Origin: UBA3210 sp963623095
GTDB lineage: Bacteria > Bacillota_I > Bacilli_A > RFN20 > CAG-449
Direction of reading: 5' to 3'
DNA length: 64,000 bases
Assembly (NCBI GenBank): GCA_963623095.1
Contig: CAVFKD010000002.1
Location: 1-64,000, forward strand
The position numbers and the translations under genes were made by a program. Shown piece after piece: positions 1 through 8,547 of the stretch. Within the stretch, counting starts at the first letter, position 1, and each line of letters opens with the position of its first letter. Below the pieces are notes generated by a model. It was not told the DNA's origin. It saw nothing but the letters and a program-made list of their open reading frames with translations, and did no database searches.

Positions 1-808
<808 letters not shown>

Positions 809-936
809 ATATACTAGCTTAAAATTATTTCTGGTTTTATTGTGAAAAAAATTGACGTTGTTGTTTGTTTATTTCTGCTTAGTTTTCAAAGATCAGATCA
901 AGCATTTTTGGTCTCCCAAATTTCGCTTGCTTGTTA

Positions 937-965
937 ATAATACTACTATCATATATTAGTGTCAA
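937..965 (-). promoter_or_regulatory. rRNA operon promoter
   Basis: On the minus strand TTGACA (960-965) and TATTAT (937-942) are separated by exactly 17 bases. The leader that follows (809-930) contains GATCTTTGAAAACT, a sequence commonly seen upstream of Firmicutes 16S genes around antitermination and processing sites. The region from here to 1085 is AT-rich and I see no gene in it. Confidence 0.8.
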
Positions 966-1085
966 CAAAAATTTTCACTTTTTGATAATAATTTTATTAA
1001 ATTTATTTTTGCAGTCACTAAATGTGACAACTGCTATATTAAAACACATCAAAAAGAGTTAATCAACAAAAATTTTTAAAATAAT

Positions 1086-1115
1086 AAAAGAAAAAGAACC
1101 CTTATTCAGAGTTCT
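1086..1115 (-). terminator. Rho-independent terminator after the BI-1 gene
   Basis: An 8-bp stem with one mismatch (1095-1102 with 1108-1115, 5-base loop) is followed on the minus strand by TTTTTCTTTT. Confidence 0.7.
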
Positions 1116-1145
1116 CTTATATCCTTATATTATATATAAATATAA

Positions 1146-1841
1146 TTATTTTCTTTCTCTAGCAAATAAAGCAACTAATCTAACAAAGATGAATACGAAG
1201 TCTGTATATAGTTGTAATGCCATATAGATTGCCATACCACCATTTAAGTTACCAGATTGAGCAATTCTTTTTGTTGTATTAACATCAAATGCTGTAATCG
1301 CAAGCATTGCCGCTAAGCCAATATAAGAAATAACATAATAGATTGTTGCGTTATTCATAAAGAAATTAATAAGTGATAATACTAATATTCCCCATAATGC
1401 ACCAACACCAAACATGCCTAGACCCATTGTTGATTTTTTAGTAATTAAACCATATAATGCCATGATTCCAAATACTGAAGCTGTTGCTAAGAATAAATAG
1501 CCTAAAGATGAAAGTTCATATACTAGCATGAATGATGATAATAAAATACCCATACACACTGTATAGAGCCAATAAGTTACTTGGCCACCTTTTCCACTTC
1601 TCAATACTAAGAATTGAGAAACAAAAATTAAAATAATAGATGCTACTGACGCTACCATAGTTAATGCTAAATATGCGTCAACAGATAATGATCTAGAAAC
1701 TAATAAGAAATATGTTCCAATTGATACACCTGCAGTTACAAGTAATCCTAAAAACATATATAAGAATACTTTTGCAATAGATGATTTAGTTGAATCTATA
1801 TCACTAGTACTAGATGGATTTGTATAAGAATAATCGTTCAT
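1146..1841 (-). CDS. Bax inhibitor-1 (BI-1)/YccA family membrane protein
   Basis: This 231-residue protein is almost entirely hydrophobic, with about seven predicted membrane segments after a polar, Ser/Thr-rich N-terminus of some 20 residues. The C-terminal stretch (LQLYTDFVFIFVRLVALF followed by basic residues) and the loop FDVNTTKR are typical of the BI-1/TMBIM family (UPF0005), whose bacterial members include pH-sensitive calcium leak channels. The start is supported by AAGGAGGGAT six bases upstream. It is monocistronic, between the rRNA promoter region and tpiA, with its own terminator. Bacterial function is generally unknown; membrane-stress or ion leak is an inference from family. Confidence 0.85.
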   Translation of the reverse strand: MNDYSYTNPSSTSDIDSTKSSIAKVFLYMFLGLLVTAGVSIGTYFLLVSRSLSVDAYLALTMVASVASIILIFVSQFLVLRSGKGGQVTYWLYTVCMGILLSSFMLVYELSSLGYLFLATASVFGIMALYGLITKKSTMGLGMFGVGALWGILVLSLINFFMNNATIYYVISYIGLAAMLAITAFDVNTTKRIAQSGNLNGGMAIYMALQLYTDFVFIFVRLVALFARERK

Positions 1842-1897
1842 TGATAATCCCTCCTTACTTACATTTATAATATTACAATATTTCGGTTAATAAAGAG

Positions 1898-1927
1898 TAA
1901 AAAAAGCTAGAAGATTTCTCTTCTAGC
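1898..1927 (-). terminator. Terminator of the pgk-tpiA operon
   Basis: A perfect 9-bp stem, GCTAGAAGA (1906-1914) with TCTTCTAGC (1919-1927), is followed on the minus strand by TTTTTTT. Confidence 0.88.
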
Positions 1928-1937
1928 CATAATTTCA

Positions 1938-2693
1938 TTATTTTACAAGGTTATGGAGCATTGCTTCGTAAGAATCAATCTTTAATGAAGCACCACCAAC
2001 TAATGCACCATCAACATCAGCTTCTGATAAATAAGCTTGGATGTTTTCTGGTTTAACAGATCCACCATATAAGATTAATGTATCATCTGCTACATCACCA
2101 TACATTGAACGAATGATATCTCTAATGAATTTGCAAATATCTTCCGCAATTTCTTTAGATGCGTTTTTACCTGTACCAATAGACCAAATAGGTTCATAAG
2201 CAACAACTACATGAGCTAAATCTTCTTTATTTAAATTAGCAAGACCAACTCTAATTTGTTCTTCAACAACCTTTTTAGTTTCGCCATTGTCAAATTGTGC
2301 AAGTGTTTCACCACAGCAATAGACTGGTACCATTTTATTTTCAACTAACTTAACAATTTTCTTGTTACATTTTTCGTTAGTTTCATTGTCATAAGTTCTT
2401 CTTTCTGAATGACCAATAATGCACCAATCAATTCCTAATTCTTTTAACATAGGAATAGCTACTTCACCAGTAAATGCACCATGATCTTCAAAATGGCAGT
2501 TTTGAGCAGCGACAATTAATCCTTTAGAATTAGATTTAACTGCATCAAGTCCTAAATATGTAGGAGCAACACCAATTAAAACATTGTGTGCTTCTGCAAA
2601 TTTAACTAATTCTTCTGTCTTTGAAGCAAATTCTTTTGCTTCAGCGACAGTTTTATTCATTTTCCAGTTACCAAGTAATAACTTTTTTCTCAT
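1938..2693 (-). CDS. tpiA: Triosephosphate isomerase
   Basis: Interconverts dihydroxyacetone phosphate and glyceraldehyde-3-phosphate in glycolysis. The 251-residue length is normal for the family. The substrate-binding GNWKMN motif is at residues 8-13 (Lys11), the electrophile His95 lies in IIGHSERR, the catalytic base Glu167 in AYEPIWSIGTGK, and the phosphate-gripping GGSVKPEN loop is near residue 210. The gene starts five bases after pgk ends and is followed by a strong terminator, so the two form a bicistronic glycolytic operon. Confidence 0.98.
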   Translation of the reverse strand: MRKKLLLGNWKMNKTVAEAKEFASKTEELVKFAEAHNVLIGVAPTYLGLDAVKSNSKGLIVAAQNCHFEDHGAFTGEVAIPMLKELGIDWCIIGHSERRTYDNETNEKCNKKIVKLVENKMVPVYCCGETLAQFDNGETKKVVEEQIRVGLANLNKEDLAHVVVAYEPIWSIGTGKNASKEIAEDICKFIRDIIRSMYGDVADDTLILYGGSVKPENIQAYLSEADVDGALVGGASLKIDSYEAMLHNLVK

Positions 2694-2698
2694 ATGGA

Positions 2699-3907
2699 TT
2701 AGTCTCCAATTACATCAATTCCAGGTAAGTGGCCATCATTTTCAATCATTTCAAGAGATGCACCGCCGCCAGTTGAAACATGTGAGAATTCATCTTTGAA
2801 TCCAAATTGTTTACAAGCTGCTGCAGAGTCACCACCACCGATAACTGTGAATGCTTTGCCTTTTAATTCAGCGCAAGCTTTACAAACTGCAATTGTACCT
2901 GCTTGGTATGCTTCTTTTTCGAAAACACCCATAGGGCCATTCCAGAATACTGTCTTTGCTTTAGCGATTTCGCTTGTATATAATTCAATTGTCTTAGGGC
3001 CAATGTCTAAGCCTTCGAAACCTTCTGGAATATTTCTTGATTCAACAATCTTAACTTCTGTTGGATTTTCGAAATCATTAGCGCACTTTGTATCAATAGG
3101 AAGTAAAATCTTACCTGATTCATACATCTTTTTAGCGTATTCTAATTGATCTGCTTCAAATGGTGAAGTACCAATGTTTCCACCTAAAGCTTTGATGAAT
3201 GTATAAGCCATTGCACCACCGATAATGATCTTATCGCATTTTGCGAGTAATGAGTTAATAACTTTGATCTTATCTGAAACTTTGAAACCACCTAAGATTG
3301 CTAAGTATGGTCTATCTTCACATTTAACAACTTTGCTTAAAGAAACAACTTCTTTTTCAACTAAGAAACCAAGTGCAACTTGTTTTCCTTCTGCTTTTAA
3401 GATTTCTGGTACACCATATGTTGAAGCGTGTGCTCTATGTGCTGAACCGAAAGCATCCATAACGAATGCATCGCATAATGATGCCCATTCTTTTGAAAGT
3501 TCTGGATCACATTTTTCTTCGCCTTTTTCATAACGTGTATTTTGGACTAATAAGATTTGTCCATTTTCTAAACCTTTAACTGCTTTAGCGAGTTCTTCAC
3601 CTCTAGTAGCTTCACAGAATGATACTTTTGTTTCTGGTAATAATTCTTGTAATCTAGTAGATACAGGTTTTAAATTATTTTTCTTCTTTTGTTCTTCAAC
3701 TACTTCTGGAGCTTCTTTATGTTTAATTTTGCCTAAGTGAGACATTAAAACAATTTTAGCGCCTTTGCCAATAAGTTCTTTGATAGTTGGTAAAGCTGAA
3801 ACAATACGATTGTCATCAGAGATAACGCCATTCTTGAATGGAACGTTGAAATCACAACGGACTAAGACAACTTTGCCTGTTACATTTAAATCTTTTACAT
3901 TTTTCAT
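2699..3907 (-). CDS. pgk: Phosphoglycerate kinase
   Basis: Transfers phosphate from 1,3-bisphosphoglycerate to ADP, the first ATP-generating step of lower glycolysis. RCDFNVP is at residues 17-23, the SHLGK hinge loop near 55, the nucleotide-binding GPMGVFE near 320 and the C-terminal GGGDSAAA loop near 355, giving a complete two-lobed kinase of 402 residues. The reading frame is open 22 codons further upstream, but ATG at 3907 starts the conserved MKNVKDL sequence and has AAAGGAGAG at a good distance, so I use it. Possible operators lie upstream at 4010-4069. Confidence 0.98.
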   Translation of the reverse strand: MKNVKDLNVTGKVVLVRCDFNVPFKNGVISDDNRIVSALPTIKELIGKGAKIVLMSHLGKIKHKEAPEVVEEQKKKNNLKPVSTRLQELLPETKVSFCEATRGEELAKAVKGLENGQILLVQNTRYEKGEEKCDPELSKEWASLCDAFVMDAFGSAHRAHASTYGVPEILKAEGKQVALGFLVEKEVVSLSKVVKCEDRPYLAILGGFKVSDKIKVINSLLAKCDKIIIGGAMAYTFIKALGGNIGTSPFEADQLEYAKKMYESGKILLPIDTKCANDFENPTEVKIVESRNIPEGFEGLDIGPKTIELYTSEIAKAKTVFWNGPMGVFEKEAYQAGTIAVCKACAELKGKAFTVIGGGDSAAACKQFGFKDEFSHVSTGGGASLEMIENDGHLPGIDVIGD

Positions 3908-4009
3908 AAAAATATTTCTCTCCTTTTTTACGAACAAGTTTATTATATAGGAATTAAAAAACAATAAAAACATTTTTTGATAAATTATTATCGAAAAATA
4001 GTTAATAAT

Positions 4010-4025
4010 TGGTAAGCAGTTACCA
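4010..4025. repeat. Inverted repeat TGGTAA-N4-TTACCA upstream of pgk
   Basis: Perfect 6-bp arms around GCAG, about 100 bp upstream of the pgk start. It lies within an AT-rich region that also holds a CATATTTA...TAAATATG inverted repeat (4023-4044). It could be a regulator binding site; it is not a canonical cre site. Confidence 0.45.
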
Positions 4026-4054
4026 TATTTATTTATATAAATATGAAAAGTAAG

Positions 4055-4069
4055 TACTAAAGTTTAGTA
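4055..4069. promoter_or_regulatory. Perfect 15-bp palindrome TACTAAA-G-TTTAGTA, candidate operator
   Basis: Seven-base arms around a single G overlap a TATACT hexamer (4066-4071) read on the minus strand, a plausible -10 for pgk although the -35 is weak. The neighbouring gene upstream encodes an XRE regulator, so autoregulation or control of glycolysis is possible but only inferred. Confidence 0.45.
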
Positions 4070-4087
4070 TATAATATTGTAACGAAA

Positions 4088-4118
4088 AATAAAAAAACTA
4101 TCAAAGTAATGATAGTTT
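4088..4118 (-). terminator. Terminator after the XRE regulator
   Basis: A 9-bp stem AAACTATCA (4095-4103) with TGATAGTTT (4110-4118) overlaps the stop codon of the upstream gene and is followed on the minus strand by a T-rich run. Confidence 0.8.
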
Positions 4119-4377
4119 ATGAATTAATTGATGATAATGTTTCAATAACATCGCTTGGTGAATAATCAATGATTCCTTGTAATAAAGTAGCCATATCTAC
4201 ATCTAAAGCAATAGATATTTTATTTAAAATCATTAAAGTAGGATTTCTTCTTCCTCTTTCTAAATCAGAAATATAATTTTTATTAATTTCTGCTTCATAC
4301 GCTAATGTTAATTGAGACATCTTTTTTTGTTTTCTTAAGAAAGTAATTCTCTTTCCTAATTGTTCATAGATGTTCAT
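4117..4377 (-). CDS. Small XRE-family DNA-binding regulator
   Basis: The 86-residue protein is essentially one Cro/CI-type helix-turn-helix: KQKKMSQLTLAYEAEINKN and YISDLERGRRNPTL at residues 17-50 match the HTH_3 pattern, with no ligand or protease domain. Its ATG directly abuts the whiA stop codon and GGAGAG lies inside the whiA end, so the two are co-translated. Its targets are unknown. The palindromes at 4010-4069 just downstream are candidate sites. Such single-domain XRE proteins often autoregulate. Confidence 0.85.
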   Translation of the reverse strand: MNIYEQLGKRITFLRKQKKMSQLTLAYEAEINKNYISDLERGRRNPTLMILNKISIALDVDMATLLQGIIDYSPSDVIETLSSINS

Positions 4378-5331
4378 TTATTTACTCTCCAATCTTGAAG
4401 CTAAATCATGAATGTCATTAAAAATTCGATTGACACTAGATTTAGATAATTTAATTTGATAGTCGCTTTTTAATATTTCAACAATTTGTGATAAAGGTAT
4501 ATCAACATTTTCTTTTCTAATAGAAGCAACCGCTCTTTCTTTTTCTTTTAGTGTATATAGTCCAACATGTTGTTCAATCACTTGAATATCATGTAATTGT
4601 GCATTAGCTTTTTCTAATGTCTTTTTATAATTTGCATTAAAACAAATTTGGTATCTATTATCAGAATTGATAAAATCTTTTTCAATTCTAATATTTTCAA
4701 ATTCAAGCATCGAATTAGATGCACCAACTAAAGCTAAAAAATTAGAAATTTGATCTGCCTTTTTGACATAGACCATGTATTTTTTTCTTCTTTGAATAAT
4801 TTTTGCGTCAACATTACGATCATTTCTAAATTTATTTAATAACTTAACTACAAATTTAGCGTCGCTTTCTTTTTCAACAACCATTTGAAGGTGATAGTTT
4901 CCTCCACTTGGTGAATTAACGCTTCCGGAAGCAAGAAATACACCAGTTAAAAAGTTTCTAACTCTATTTCCTTCTTCACCTTTAATTGTTGCTTTTGGAG
5001 TTAGATATACTCCATCTTTATATATTTCTAAATCTTCTAGTATTTTATAGAAATTAGTATTTGTTTTAATTTTATATACAACACACTTATCTAGTTTCAT
5101 CTTACGAGAATTAAAGAATTTAGGATTTGCGTCAAATATTTTTACAAGGCCTTGGTATATTAATTTTGCAATCTTAGAATTTTCTGTTTGAAGTGATATT
5201 TCTTGATTGTCAAAATCAAATTCACCATTAGTTCTAATAAATCCTGAAAGTAAAGATTTAAGACTATCATAAGTATAATCATTTAAACAAATTTCATCTT
5301 TGACATATTGAGTAAAAGATTCTCTTTTCAT
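4378..5331 (-). CDS. whiA: WhiA-family DNA-binding protein
   Basis: WhiA combines an N-terminal LAGLIDADG homing-endonuclease-like fold with a C-terminal helix-turn-helix. In Firmicutes it influences cell division and chromosome segregation; in actinobacteria it is a sporulation regulator. Here the family pattern FLTGVFLASGSVNSP is near residues 125-140 and the C-terminal HTH (IPLSQIVEILKSDYQIKLSKS) near 280-305. The length of 317 is normal. The frame extends 19 codons upstream, but ATG at 5331 is preceded by TAAGGAGGTGG and is chosen. It lacks the usual rapZ/yvcK neighbours and instead pairs with a small XRE gene. Confidence 0.93.
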   Translation of the reverse strand: MKRESFTQYVKDEICLNDYTYDSLKSLLSGFIRTNGEFDFDNQEISLQTENSKIAKLIYQGLVKIFDANPKFFNSRKMKLDKCVVYKIKTNTNFYKILEDLEIYKDGVYLTPKATIKGEEGNRVRNFLTGVFLASGSVNSPSGGNYHLQMVVEKESDAKFVVKLLNKFRNDRNVDAKIIQRRKKYMVYVKKADQISNFLALVGASNSMLEFENIRIEKDFINSDNRYQICFNANYKKTLEKANAQLHDIQVIEQHVGLYTLKEKERAVASIRKENVDIPLSQIVEILKSDYQIKLSKSSVNRIFNDIHDLASRLESK

Positions 5332-5359
5332 AGTCCACCTCCTTAAGACAAGTGGCTTT

Positions 5360-5388
5360 ATTATACTAATATGAGTGTAGTATAGCAA
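5360..5388 (-). promoter_or_regulatory. Promoter for whiA
   Basis: Minus strand: TTGCTA (5383-5388), 17-base spacer, TATAAT (5360-5365). The predicted start would give a 5' leader of only about 20 bases. Confidence 0.65.
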
Positions 5389-5439
5389 GAAGAAATTTTA
5401 CTTTTTTATTTATAAAATAAAGAGTTGTCATTTATTTTT

Positions 5440-5484
5440 TTACATTTCAAATACATATCAAAATAAAATGTATTTCAAATGTAA
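5440..5484. repeat. Long inverted repeat between the trxB terminator and the whiA promoter
   Basis: Two 17-base arms (5440-5456 and 5468-5484) pair with a single mismatch around an 11-base loop. Each arm itself contains the near-palindrome ATTTcAAAT. There is no U-tract suited to termination on the minus strand, so it is more likely a protein-binding site or cruciform than a terminator. Confidence 0.5.
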
Positions 5485-5495
5485 ATATTTAAGCA

Positions 5496-5522
5496 AAAGA
5501 AAAACTCAGGTTCCCCTGAGTT
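5496..5522 (-). terminator. Terminator of the uvrA-hprK-lgt-trxB operon
   Basis: AACTCAGG (5503-5510) pairs perfectly with CCTGAGTT (5515-5522), followed on the minus strand by TTTCTTTTGC. Confidence 0.85.
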
Positions 5523-5524
5523 AA

Positions 5525-6430
5525 CTATCTTTTTAAATATGAAGAAGCAGATATACCTGCATTTGCTCCATCGCCTACCGCGGTTGCTACTTGTCTTAAA
5601 GATTTTTTAATACAATCTCCACAGGCAAATAAACCTGGAATAGAAGTCTCCATTTCACTATTTACTATGATATATCCTTTTTCATCAAAGATATTTAATC
5701 CTTCTAAGAAAGAATTATTAGCTTTAGCCCCTACATAAGTAAATACTGCTTTTAAAGATAAAGATTTAATTTCCTTAGTTTCTACATTTTGAATAACTAA
5801 TTCACTAACAGCTTTATCACCTTTAATTTCTAATGGAATATATGGAGTTAATATTTCAATATTTGGATTTTCTTTAACTTTATTAACAACTTCTTCATCA
5901 CCTCTAAATTCATTACGGCGATGAATTAAATAAACTTTATTTGTTAATGAAGATAAATATAAGCTTTCTTCTAATGCAGAATTACCTCCTCCAATGATTG
6001 CCATTGGACTACCTTTAAAGAAATTACCATCACATACTGCACAAGTAGAAACCCCATGTGCGAAGAATTCTTTTTCTCCTGGAATATTTAATTTTGAATC
6101 AAGAGTTCCACTCGCGATAATTACTGCATCAAATTCATATTCACCTTTTGAAGTTGTTACTTTAAAAACATCGTTTTCTTTTTTAACATTCTTCACTTCT
6201 TCATAATGAATCTTAATACCATTGACATTTAATTGATTAACAAATTCATTCGCGAGATCAAATCCATTGATAGATTTAAATCCAGGATAATTATCAATTT
6301 TATAAGTAAGAGGAACTTTTCCTCCAGGCATTGATTTTTCTACTAAGTAAGGTTCAACACCACTTCTTTTTAAATAGATAGATGCAGTTATTCCACTTGG
6401 ACCTGCGCCGATAATTAAACATCTTTTCAT
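5525..6430 (-). CDS. trxB: Thioredoxin-disulfide reductase
   Basis: An FAD enzyme that uses NADPH to reduce thioredoxin. The FAD-binding GAGPSG is at residues 8-13, the redox pair in CAVCDG at Cys130/Cys133, the NADPH-binding GGGNSALE at 147-154 followed by HRRNEFR, and the C-terminal FAD contact GLFACGDC near 270. The length of 301 is normal for the low-molecular-weight type. The start codon overlaps the lgt stop by one base (TAATG), indicating translational coupling. It is the last gene of its operon. Confidence 0.95.
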   Translation of the reverse strand: MKRCLIIGAGPSGITASIYLKRSGVEPYLVEKSMPGGKVPLTYKIDNYPGFKSINGFDLANEFVNQLNVNGIKIHYEEVKNVKKENDVFKVTTSKGEYEFDAVIIASGTLDSKLNIPGEKEFFAHGVSTCAVCDGNFFKGSPMAIIGGGNSALEESLYLSSLTNKVYLIHRRNEFRGDEEVVNKVKENPNIEILTPYIPLEIKGDKAVSELVIQNVETKEIKSLSLKAVFTYVGAKANNSFLEGLNIFDEKGYIIVNSEMETSIPGLFACGDCIKKSLRQVATAVGDGANAGISASSYLKR

Positions 6431-7608
6431 TATTGTTCATCATCCTTATTAGATTCTTCTTTATTTGAAGAAGTTTCATAAACTGGTTTATTAAATTTTT
6501 GTCCTTGTGACCATAAACCCATCTTGTCTTCACATATCATATAGATTAAATCCATAATCCAATATAATAAGCCAAATGGAATCGCGAATAATGCTGCAGT
6601 AAAATTATCTTTTGAGAAACGATAAATAATCGCATTTAACCATCCTGTTACAGGAATTGCAGTTAAGATAATTCTAGTAGTTCTACTTAAGCTATCAAAT
6701 TTAGGTGCATAAGCAAGAAGTAAAGTAGTAAAATCTTTATTCTTTTTCTTTAAATAATAATGGTTAAAATAAATACCTGCGATAACTAATACACCTAATA
6801 CTATAAATAATATTGCGATAAACTTACTTGTTGAGAATCCTGAATTATTTGGAGACATAATATAATCAGAATTTCTTAATGGTTCAAGAATCATTCTAAC
6901 TGTACCATACCAAATAAAATAAGCACCTGCAACTACACCTGGTTTCATATATTTTCTTAATGCTTTATCTAATACAAAGACAATAATTAAAAAGCCAATG
7001 ATATTTAAACTACCTTCAATTAAGAATAAAGGTAAAGCAATAGTTGATCCATCGCTAGAGCAAGAAGATACAGTCATTTGGTCAATAAACCATTGACCTA
7101 ACCATCTCCATGGTCCTGCATCAACGCATCCTCCATAAACTTCTTGGTTGAAGAAATTTCCCCATCTACCAATTGCTTGAGCGACTAATATTGTAGGAAC
7201 ACATGAATCAACTATATCTAATATCTTCATGTTTTTTCTTCTCTTTTTTAAGAAGATAATTCCTGCGGTAACTCCAAATAGAACTCCACCTTGAATTGCA
7301 AGTCCGCTGATACCTTGGAAATGTCCATTATATACGCCTAAACAAGCAAGCAATGTAGTCCAGAAATTACCTGTATTAAATTCATGGAATTGCCATACGC
7401 AATACCAAATTCTCGCACCAATTAATCCCATTGGGAAAGCAACTAAGAATAGATTTTCAATATCATGAGGATTATATCCTCTTTGTTTAACTCTCCATTC
7501 AGATAGTATTAACGCTAATAAAGCACCAATAAGAATAAAAGTTGCATAGAATGTTACTTGGAAACTACCAAAGCCATAAGTCTTTGGTAAAGCTAATATA
7601 TTATTCAT
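6430..7608 (-). CDS. lgt: Prolipoprotein diacylglyceryl transferase with C-terminal extension
   Basis: Transfers diacylglycerol from phosphatidylglycerol to the lipobox cysteine of prelipoproteins; the binding and nuclease lipoproteins in this window would be substrates. The Lgt signature GRWGNFFNQEVYG is at residues 147-159, amid about seven membrane segments. The conserved histidine region reads SGLAIQGGV (residues 101-109), with Gln106 where E. coli has the important His103. At 392 residues it is over 100 longer than usual: the tail from about 290 adds two further hydrophobic segments and an acidic Ser/Asn/Glu-rich end. It overlaps both hprK and trxB by one base. Confidence 0.93.
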   Translation of the reverse strand: MNNILALPKTYGFGSFQVTFYATFILIGALLALILSEWRVKQRGYNPHDIENLFLVAFPMGLIGARIWYCVWQFHEFNTGNFWTTLLACLGVYNGHFQGISGLAIQGGVLFGVTAGIIFLKKRRKNMKILDIVDSCVPTILVAQAIGRWGNFFNQEVYGGCVDAGPWRWLGQWFIDQMTVSSCSSDGSTIALPLFLIEGSLNIIGFLIIVFVLDKALRKYMKPGVVAGAYFIWYGTVRMILEPLRNSDYIMSPNNSGFSTSKFIAILFIVLGVLVIAGIYFNHYYLKKKNKDFTTLLLAYAPKFDSLSRTTRIILTAIPVTGWLNAIIYRFSKDNFTAALFAIPFGLLYWIMDLIYMICEDKMGLWSQGQKFNKPVYETSSNKEESNKDDEQ

Positions 7609-8540
7609 TAATTGCTCCTTTTCTTTAATAATTCATTTAATCTTTCTTCAAAGATATAGGTTGAATCGTAACCACGTTTTTTAAGTTTATAGTTAGTAAC
7701 TGCAGTTTCAATAATATCACCAACTGCACGAGCTCCAGAAACTGGGATAGTAATCTCTGGAACCTTTTGTCCTAATATATCAACATATTTTTGATTAGTA
7801 CCTAAACGTTCCATTTCTTGTTGAGCATCTAAAGTAACTAATTTAATAACTAAATCAACTTCTTTTGAGTCGATGACAGAATTAATACCAAACATCTTAG
7901 AAACATCAATAATACCAATACCTCTAACTTCAATCATGTTAGTTAATAATTCAGGTGCACGACCAATTAATTTATTTCTAACTAAAGAAATATCAACTCG
8001 ATCATCTGAAATTAAATGATGGTTCTTTTTTAATAATTCCAAAGCTGTTTCTGATTTACCAATGCCAGATTCACCAGTGATAATAACACCAGTTGAATAA
8101 ATATCAACTAATGTACCATGGATTGATGTAGAAGGCGCAAGTTCTTCTGATAAATAAGTAATCATATCAATACTTAAATCATTAGATTTACGATTAGATC
8201 TAAACATTGGGAAATTAATCTCATTCGCTATTTTTAAAATTCTTGGATCTACTTCATTATCCGCGGTAATAACACATCCTGGGCAATCATCAACAAATAA
8301 GAATTCAAATGCTTTTTTAATTTTAGCATCTGACATTGTTTTAATATATAAAGTCTCTTTATTACCAATAAAGATAATTCTTTTTGAACGAGGGGAATCA
8401 AAGAAACCTGCAAGTTCAAGACCTGGACGATTTATATTAATTTCAGTAACTTCTCTTTTCATTGAGTTAAAATCACCATTGAGCCATACTAGTCCAAAGT
8501 GATTTGCAACATCTTGAATTGTAACAGTTTTCTTTTTCAT
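7608..8540 (-). CDS. hprK: HPr kinase/phosphorylase
   Basis: A bifunctional enzyme that phosphorylates and dephosphorylates Ser46 of HPr, the switch for carbon catabolite control in Firmicutes. The conserved HG is at residues 141-142, the P-loop GESGIGKS at 156-163, the following SDD at 178-180, and the family signature IEVRGIGIIDV near 205. The length of 310 is standard. The hprK-lgt pairing is a conserved Firmicutes arrangement. Its presence implies a regulatory PTS elsewhere in the genome. Confidence 0.96.
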   Translation of the reverse strand: MKKKTVTIQDVANHFGLVWLNGDFNSMKREVTEININRPGLELAGFFDSPRSKRIIFIGNKETLYIKTMSDAKIKKAFEFLFVDDCPGCVITADNEVDPRILKIANEINFPMFRSNRKSNDLSIDMITYLSEELAPSTSIHGTLVDIYSTGVIITGESGIGKSETALELLKKNHHLISDDRVDISLVRNKLIGRAPELLTNMIEVRGIGIIDVSKMFGINSVIDSKEVDLVIKLVTLDAQQEMERLGTNQKYVDILGQKVPEITIPVSGARAVGDIIETAVTNYKLKKRGYDSTYIFEERLNELLKKRSN

Positions 8541-8547
8541 ACTTACC

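Noticed and set aside
2584..3950. Open frames on the plus strand across tpiA and pgk
   Set aside because: They are antisense to well-conserved genes, lack ribosome binding sites and show no recognisable protein features. The same holds for all other plus-strand open frames in the window.
4010..4025. Catabolite-responsive element (cre) upstream of pgk
   Set aside because: TGGTAAGCAGTTACCA lacks the central CG and the spacing of the cre consensus, so CcpA binding is not claimed.
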